Shown here in pieces: positions 7,417 through 10,938 of a stretch of 10,938 bases of DNA. Position numbers and translations under genes: made by a program. Under the pieces are notes generated by a model. That model did no database searches. It saw only the letters and a program-made list of their open reading frames with translations, and was not told the origin of the DNA. The stretch covers positions 1-10,938 of the forward strand of contig JAFAGF010000093.1 of the NCBI GenBank assembly GCA_023422975.1, read 5' to 3'. The stretch's first letter is position 1, and the number at the start of each line of letters is the position of its first letter. This stretch comes from Pseudomonadota bacterium (GTDB lineage: Bacteria > Pseudomonadota > Gammaproteobacteria > Burkholderiales > Burkholderiaceae_C).

Positions 7417-8460
7417 ATGAGCACGCCTTTGCTGGTGGCGACCACGGCCGCCCAACACCCCGCCCACACCCCCATCGCCTTTGTACGCAGCGTGGCCTTG
7501 GCCTATGCGCAGCGCGGCATGGCCGTAGATGGCGCGCTGCAAGTGGCACAAATTGCGCCAGCGCAGCTGCACGATGACCACGCCCGCATCACCGCCCTGC
7601 AGATGGAGCTGCTGTGTGACCACGCCATGCGTGAGCTCGATGATGAGGCGCTGGGCTGGTTTCAACGCCGCCTGCCTTGGGGCAGCTATGGCCTGCTGGC
7701 GCGGGCCAGCATCAGCAGCCCGTCGCTGGGGCTGGCAGTGGCGCGCTGGTGCCGCCACCATGGCTTGCTGACGCAGGACATGGCGCTGCAACTGCAGGTG
7801 GATGGGAGTCTGGCCACCATCACGCTCACCATGCAGCGTGACTTGGGTGCGATGGCCGAGTTTTGCCAGCTCTCCGTGCTGCGCAATCTGCATGGTTTTG
7901 CCAGTTGGCTGGTGGATGCACGCTTGCCGCTGCACCGTGCCAGTTTTCCCTTTGCCCAGCCTGCGCACCACGGCGTGTATGACCTGCTGTTTGAAGCCCC
8001 CGTGCAATTTGGAGCCGCCGTGGCCAGCTTGGAGCTGGATGCTGCGCTGCTGCAGTTGCCGGTGCTGCGCGATGAGCAGGCGCTCAACGCCATGTTGCAG
8101 CGTGCCTTGCCGATCCAGGTGCGCCCCTACACGCCCGGTCAGGGGCTGGTGCAGCGCGTGCGCCAGGCGCTGGCAGCGCACCCGCAGTGCGGGCATACGG
8201 CGGCCAGCCTGTGCGCGGCCTTGCACATGGCACCGCGCAGTCTGCATCGGCAGTTGCAGCAGCAAGGCAGCAGCTTGCAGCAGCTCAAAGACGATGTGCG
8301 CCGCCACCGCGCCCTGCACTTGCTGCACCGCAGCGATCTGCCCATCAAGCGCGTGGCGCAGGCCTGTGGCTTTGCCAGCGAGAAAAGCTTTATCCGCGCT
8401 TTTGCGCAATGGACGGGGCAAGCGCCGGGCGCCTACAGACACGCTCAGCGCGGGCGATAA
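7417..8460 (+). CDS. AraC-family transcriptional regulator (OruR/ArgR-like)
   Basis: This is a 347-aa cytoplasmic DNA-binding regulator. The N-terminal region (about 18-220) resembles the effector-binding domain of the OruR/ArgR/VirS-like AraC group. It begins FVRSVALAYAQRGM and has LPWGSYGLLARASISSPSLGLAV near 86-108. The C-terminal AraC DNA-binding domain (about 243-341) has a first helix-turn-helix with SLCAALHMAPRSLHRQLQQQG (264-284). The second is in DLPIKRVAQACGFASEKSFIRAFAQWTGQAPGAYR (307-341), ending in the family signature. The ligand is unknown. It is transcribed toward the CDF gene with a 148-bp gap containing a repeat, and is isolated from the antiporter by a terminator, so no adjacent gene is an obvious target. 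ATG 7417 is the first plausible start; the Shine-Dalgarno is weak. Confidence 0.88.
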   Translation: MSTPLLVATTAAQHPAHTPIAFVRSVALAYAQRGMAVDGALQVAQIAPAQLHDDHARITALQMELLCDHAMRELDDEALGWFQRRLPWGSYGLLARASISSPSLGLAVARWCRHHGLLTQDMALQLQVDGSLATITLTMQRDLGAMAEFCQLSVLRNLHGFASWLVDARLPLHRASFPFAQPAHHGVYDLLFEAPVQFGAAVASLELDAALLQLPVLRDEQALNAMLQRALPIQVRPYTPGQGLVQRVRQALAAHPQCGHTAASLCAALHMAPRSLHRQLQQQGSSLQQLKDDVRRHRALHLLHRSDLPIKRVAQACGFASEKSFIRAFAQWTGQAPGAYRHAQRGR

Positions 8461-8522
8461 ACCGGCTTGCGCCGCCGTTGACTAGCGGGAAACGCCACAC
8501 AAGACTACACTGATGATGTATT

Positions 8523-8576
8523 AAAAAACATAGCTATCAGCGCTTGCTGTGCAAGCGTTGATAGCTAAAATCATTC
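8523..8576 (+). repeat. Dispersed A-tract/palindrome repeat, copy 2
   Basis: Six A and CA precede a nearly perfect hairpin: 17-bp arms at 8531-8547 and 8551-8567 with one G-U-type mismatch and a 3-nt loop (TGT), then AAAATCATTC. Its first part matches copy 1 (2136-2188, minus strand) at 22 of 25 bases. On the plus strand, the direction of both flanking genes, no T-run follows. Read on the minus strand the hairpin is followed by TGTTTTTT, so it would resemble an intrinsic terminator only against antisense transcription. Confidence 0.82.
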
Positions 8577-8586
8577 GCAATTGCGA
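8575..8586. promoter_or_regulatory. 12-bp palindrome upstream of the CDF gene
   Basis: TCGCAATTGCGA is a perfect 12-bp inverted repeat ending 22 bp before the CDF start codon. It touches the end of repeat copy 2. Placement between the repeat and the ribosome binding site suggests a possible operator. No regulator can be assigned. Confidence 0.35.
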
Positions 8587-8608
8587 TGGTGTACATTGAA
8601 GGAATGGC

Positions 8609-9562
8609 ATGGCATCACCACAGGCTCCGTCGGCCCTACAGGGCTGGATGACTCCCAGCAGCTTGCTGCGCATCTCGGTGGTGGTGGCTGTCATCACGAT
8701 TGTGCTGAAGATGCTGGCGTGGTGGCTGACCGGTTCGGTTGGCTTGCTGTCTGACGCAATGGAGTCGTTCGTGAACCTGGCCGGCGCCACGTTCGCGCTG
8801 GCCATGCTGACGATTGCACAGCGCCCGGCCGATGAAGACCACCCCTATGGCCACCACAAGGCGGAGTATTTCTCGGCAGGGTTTGAGGGGCTGCTCATCA
8901 TTGGCGCCAGTCTGGCCATTCTGTGGGTCAGTGTGGAACGCTGGCTGTCACCCCAGCCGCTGCAGCGGCTGGACTGGGGGCTGGGGCTGTCGCTGCTCAG
9001 CACCGTGCTCAACGGTGCGCTGGCGTGGGTGATGTTTCGCAGTGCGCGCACTTACCACTCGATGGCGCTGGAAGGCGATGCACGCCACCTGCTGACCGAT
9101 GTGTACACCTCGGTGGGCGTGGTGGTCGGGCTGGCGCTGGCCCATGTCAGCGGCTGGTGGTGGCTGGATCCGCTGGCGGGCGTAGTCGTGGCGCTGAACA
9201 TCTTGTGGCACGGTGGTGCACTGCTGTGGCGTGCCTCGCAAGGCCTGATGGACATTGCGCTCGACCCGGAACAGCTGGCACAAATTGACGCCGTGCTGCT
9301 GGCCCAGACGCAGGCGGCGCAGGCGCAAACCGGTGAACAACTGGTGTTTGACAGCCTGCACACGCGCCAAGCGGGCGGCCACAGCTTTATCGACCTGCAC
9401 CTGCATGTGCCCGGCCAGTGGACGCTGGCCCAGGCGGCAGACTGGCGCCAGCGCACCGAGGCGGCGCTGATGGCGGCCATTCCCCGTGTGCAGGCGCGTA
9501 TCGAATTGCTGCCGCAAGGCGCTGCGACGGTGCTGGAAAAGCAAACTGGCACCCTGCGTTAG
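8609..9562 (+). CDS. Cation diffusion facilitator (CDF) family metal transporter
   Basis: This 317-aa inner-membrane divalent-metal/proton antiporter probably exports metal from the cytoplasm. Membrane helices fill about residues 18-208. The TM2 motif GLLSDAMESFVNLAGA (45-60) supplies Asp49. The loop DHPYGHHKAEYFSAGFEG (77-94) is a family hallmark. TM5 carries LEGDARHLLTDVYTSVGV (154-171), with the HxxxD pair His160/Asp164. The C-terminal metal-binding-type domain (about 215-305) includes HSFIDLHLHVPG (258-269). In TM2 the position four after Asp49 is Ser53, not the Asp found in E. coli YiiP/FieF, so the metal cannot be assigned by analogy. The start at 8609 is preceded by GAAGGA with a 5-nt spacer. 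The gene lies alone, with repeat copy 2 and a palindrome upstream and a Bug-type receptor gene downstream. No clear terminator follows; a 5-bp hairpin at 9566-9579 lacks a T-run. Confidence 0.9.
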   Translation: MASPQAPSALQGWMTPSSLLRISVVVAVITIVLKMLAWWLTGSVGLLSDAMESFVNLAGATFALAMLTIAQRPADEDHPYGHHKAEYFSAGFEGLLIIGASLAILWVSVERWLSPQPLQRLDWGLGLSLLSTVLNGALAWVMFRSARTYHSMALEGDARHLLTDVYTSVGVVVGLALAHVSGWWWLDPLAGVVVALNILWHGGALLWRASQGLMDIALDPEQLAQIDAVLLAQTQAAQAQTGEQLVFDSLHTRQAGGHSFIDLHLHVPGQWTLAQAADWRQRTEAALMAAIPRVQARIELLPQGAATVLEKQTGTLR

Positions 9563-9584
9563 CAAGCCGCGATGGCGGCAGGTG

Positions 9585-9599
9585 ATTCGCAAATCGAAT
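9585..9599. promoter_or_regulatory. Inverted repeat upstream of the Bug receptor gene
   Basis: ATTCG and CGAAT flank a 5-bp centre (CAAAT) in the 135-bp gap between the CDF and Bug-receptor genes. Its first eight bases, ATTCGCAA, also occur at 8573-8580 in the palindromic region upstream of the CDF gene. It could be an operator, but a chance match cannot be excluded. Confidence 0.25.
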
Positions 9600-9655
9600 G
9601 ATCGCCGCATCAAAAAGAATTGGACGCGAATGATGCATGGATCCAACATGGCATG

Positions 9656-9675
9656 AGTACTGGGGACACAGTACT
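9656..9675 (+). promoter_or_regulatory. Hairpin just before the Bug receptor ribosome site
   Basis: AGTACTG (9656-9662) and CAGTACT (9669-9675) form a perfect 7-bp inverted repeat with a 6-nt loop, ending 10 bp before AAGGAG. It could be an operator or a leader hairpin influencing translation. Confidence 0.35.
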
Positions 9676-9685
9676 TCAAAGTCAC

Positions 9686-9691
9686 AAGGAG
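9686..9691 (+). promoter_or_regulatory. Ribosome binding site fixing the Bug receptor start
   Basis: AAGGAG lies 6 nt before ATG 9698. This sets the start at MTTLRAIAG, where a signal peptide begins, rather than at upstream in-frame codons (TTG 9620, ATG 9653). Confidence 0.85.
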
Positions 9692-9697
9692 ACAAGC

Positions 9698-10657
9698 ATG
9701 ACAACATTGCGAGCCATCGCAGGTGCCGTATCGCTGTTTGCGGCGGCATCTTGCTTTGCACAGGCCTACCCTTCCGCACCGATCACCATGGTGGTGCCAT
9801 TTGCTGCAGGCAGCGGCACCGACGCGGTAGCACGGGTTATTGCGAACAAGCTGGGCGAGCGCTTGAAGCAGCCCGTGATTGTGGAGAACAAGGCGGGTGC
9901 CAGCGCCCAGATTGGCGCAGGTTACGTGGCCAAGGCCAAGCCGGATGGCTACACCTTGTTCATGACCACCAATACCTCGCACTCCGCGAATCCGTGGCTG
10001 ATCAAAAAGCTGAAGTACGACCCCATCAAGGACTTCACCCCGGTGGCACGCGTGGGCGAGCTGCCTTTTGCGCTGGTGGTACACCCTTCGGTGCCCGCCA
10101 AAACCACCGAAGAGCTGATCGCCTATGCCAAGGCCAATCCTGAAAAGCTCTCCTATGGCACGCCCAACAGCACCTCGCTGGTGGCGTCCGAAACCTTCAA
10201 GTTCCTGACTAACACCAGCATCACCTCGGTGCCTTACAAGTCCAGCCCGCAAGCACTGACCGACCTGGTGGGCAACCAAATCCAGATGTATGTGGTGGAC
10301 CTGGGCTCGGGCTGGAGCATGCTGAAAACCGACCGTGTGCGCACGCTGGCCGTGACGGCGGCCAAGGGCTCCACCTTGCTGCCCAATGTGCCGCCGATGG
10401 CCAAGGCGCTGCCCGGTTTTGACATCACCTCATGGAACGGCATTTTTGGCCCTGCAGGCATGCCCGCAGAAATTGCGGAACGACTGAATGCCGAGCTGCA
10501 AGTGCTGCTCAAAGAGCAGGACGTCAAGGACCAGCTGGCCCAGGTGGGCTTTGAAGTCTGGCCTACGGCCACGCCCAAGGAGTTTGCACGCTACGTACAG
10601 CAGCAGCTGAACATCTGGGGGCAGCTGATCGAGCAGTCCAAGATCGAAGCGCAGTAA
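9698..10657 (+). CDS. Bug/TctC-family periplasmic solute-binding protein
   Basis: This 319-aa periplasmic receptor of the tripartite tricarboxylate transporter type (Bug family) is expected to bind a small carboxylate. The signal peptide is MTTLRAIAGAVSLFAAASCFAQA, with likely cleavage after Ala21 or Ala23. Cys19 makes a weak lipobox-like context, but signal peptidase I looks likelier. The mature protein begins YPSAPITMVVPFAAGSGTD, the hallmark first strand and loop. It continues with VENKAGASAQIGAGYVAKAKPDGYTLF and the second domain (SYGTPNSTSLVASETFK, VPYKSSPQALTDLVGNQIQ). Length is typical. No TctA/TctB membrane genes are visible, as is common for Bug receptors in Burkholderiales, which may share transporters. 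It is 12 bp upstream of a class III CoA-transferase, suggesting an operon that takes up an organic acid and activates it as a CoA thioester. The ligand is unknown. Confidence 0.92.
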   Translation: MTTLRAIAGAVSLFAAASCFAQAYPSAPITMVVPFAAGSGTDAVARVIANKLGERLKQPVIVENKAGASAQIGAGYVAKAKPDGYTLFMTTNTSHSANPWLIKKLKYDPIKDFTPVARVGELPFALVVHPSVPAKTTEELIAYAKANPEKLSYGTPNSTSLVASETFKFLTNTSITSVPYKSSPQALTDLVGNQIQMYVVDLGSGWSMLKTDRVRTLAVTAAKGSTLLPNVPPMAKALPGFDITSWNGIFGPAGMPAEIAERLNAELQVLLKEQDVKDQLAQVGFEVWPTATPKEFARYVQQQLNIWGQLIEQSKIEAQ

Positions 10658-10669
10658 AGCGAGGTGGGT

Positions 10670-10938
10670 ATGGAGCAGCGTACGACCGCGTCGGGCCCGC
10701 TGGCGGGCGTCAAGGTGGTGGACATGACGTCCGTCATCATGGGGCCGTTTGCCACGCAGATCTTGGCCTCGCTGGGGGCGGAAGTGATCAAGGTGGAGTC
10801 GCCCGAGGGCGACAACATGCGCCACGTCGGCCCCATGCGCAATGCAGGCATGGGCTACATCTTCTTGCAGGCCAACCAGGGCAAGCAGTCGGTGGTGCTG
10901 GATTTGAAAAATCCCAGCGCCAAAGAGGCTTTGCTGCG
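10670..10938 (+). CDS. Class III CoA-transferase (CaiB/BaiF family), 5' part only
   Basis: The reading frame runs from ATG 10670 to the window end, giving the first 89 residues plus two bases. GAGGT precedes the ATG by 4 nt. The N-terminus GPLAGVKVVDMTSVIMGPFATQ (9-30) followed by LASLGAEVIKVESPEGDNMR is the standard CaiB/BaiF opening. QANQGKQSVVLDLKNP follows at 67-82. These enzymes move CoA between carboxylic acids such as succinate and the substrate acid. The catalytic Asp lies further downstream, outside the window. With the preceding Bug receptor it probably forms a carboxylate-catabolic operon. The substrate is unknown. Confidence 0.9.
   Translation, partial: MEQRTTASGPLAGVKVVDMTSVIMGPFATQILASLGAEVIKVESPEGDNMRHVGPMRNAGMGYIFLQANQGKQSVVLDLKNPSAKEALL

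Noticed and set aside
8560..8578. 13 of 19 match to the classical Fur-box consensus upstream of the CDF gene
   Set aside because: Most matching bases belong to the arm and tail of repeat copy 2, so the resemblance is explained by the repeat. A 13/19 match is weak.
9566..9579. Small GCCGC/GCGGC hairpin after the CDF stop codon as a terminator
   Set aside because: Only 5 bp with no T-run behind it.

Overview
The window looks like chromosomal DNA of a high-GC betaproteobacterium, most likely Burkholderiales and probably Comamonadaceae. The reasons are the GC-rich codon use, the leucine/isovalerate (liu) gene order, a Bug-type periplasmic receptor, and copies of a short A-tract-plus-palindrome repeat that I associate from memory with Comamonadaceae genomes. 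No phage, transposase, CRISPR, tRNA or rRNA gene is visible.

Left half (101-5403, all minus strand): a compact leucine-degradation operon transcribed right to left. It holds liuB (carboxyltransferase subunit of methylcrotonyl-CoA carboxylase), liuC (methylglutaconyl-CoA hydratase), a DUF4126 membrane protein of unknown function, and liuD (biotin-carrying subunit). Together they would convert 3-methylcrotonyl-CoA to 3-methylglutaconyl-CoA and then to HMG-CoA. Neither isovaleryl-CoA dehydrogenase (liuA) nor HMG-CoA lyase (liuE) is in the window. The slot upstream of liuB, where liuA often sits, holds a divergent antiporter instead.

Right half (5502-10938, all plus strand): a CPA1-type Na+/H+ antiporter with a long soluble C-terminus, followed by a convincing intrinsic terminator. 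Next come an AraC-family regulator with an OruR/ArgR-like N-terminal domain and a cation diffusion facilitator. Last is the start of a probable uptake-and-activation operon: a Bug/TctC-type solute receptor followed 12 bp later by a class III CoA-transferase cut by the window edge.

No wholly new defence or mobile system is visible. The most interesting structure is a family of A-tract-plus-hairpin repeats. One copy supplies the last two codons and stop of the DUF4126 gene. A second, with a 17-bp stem, lies upstream of the metal transporter. A third, decayed copy appears to be translated in frame as the inter-domain linker of LiuB. Several promoter-proximal palindromes are also listed as candidate operators.
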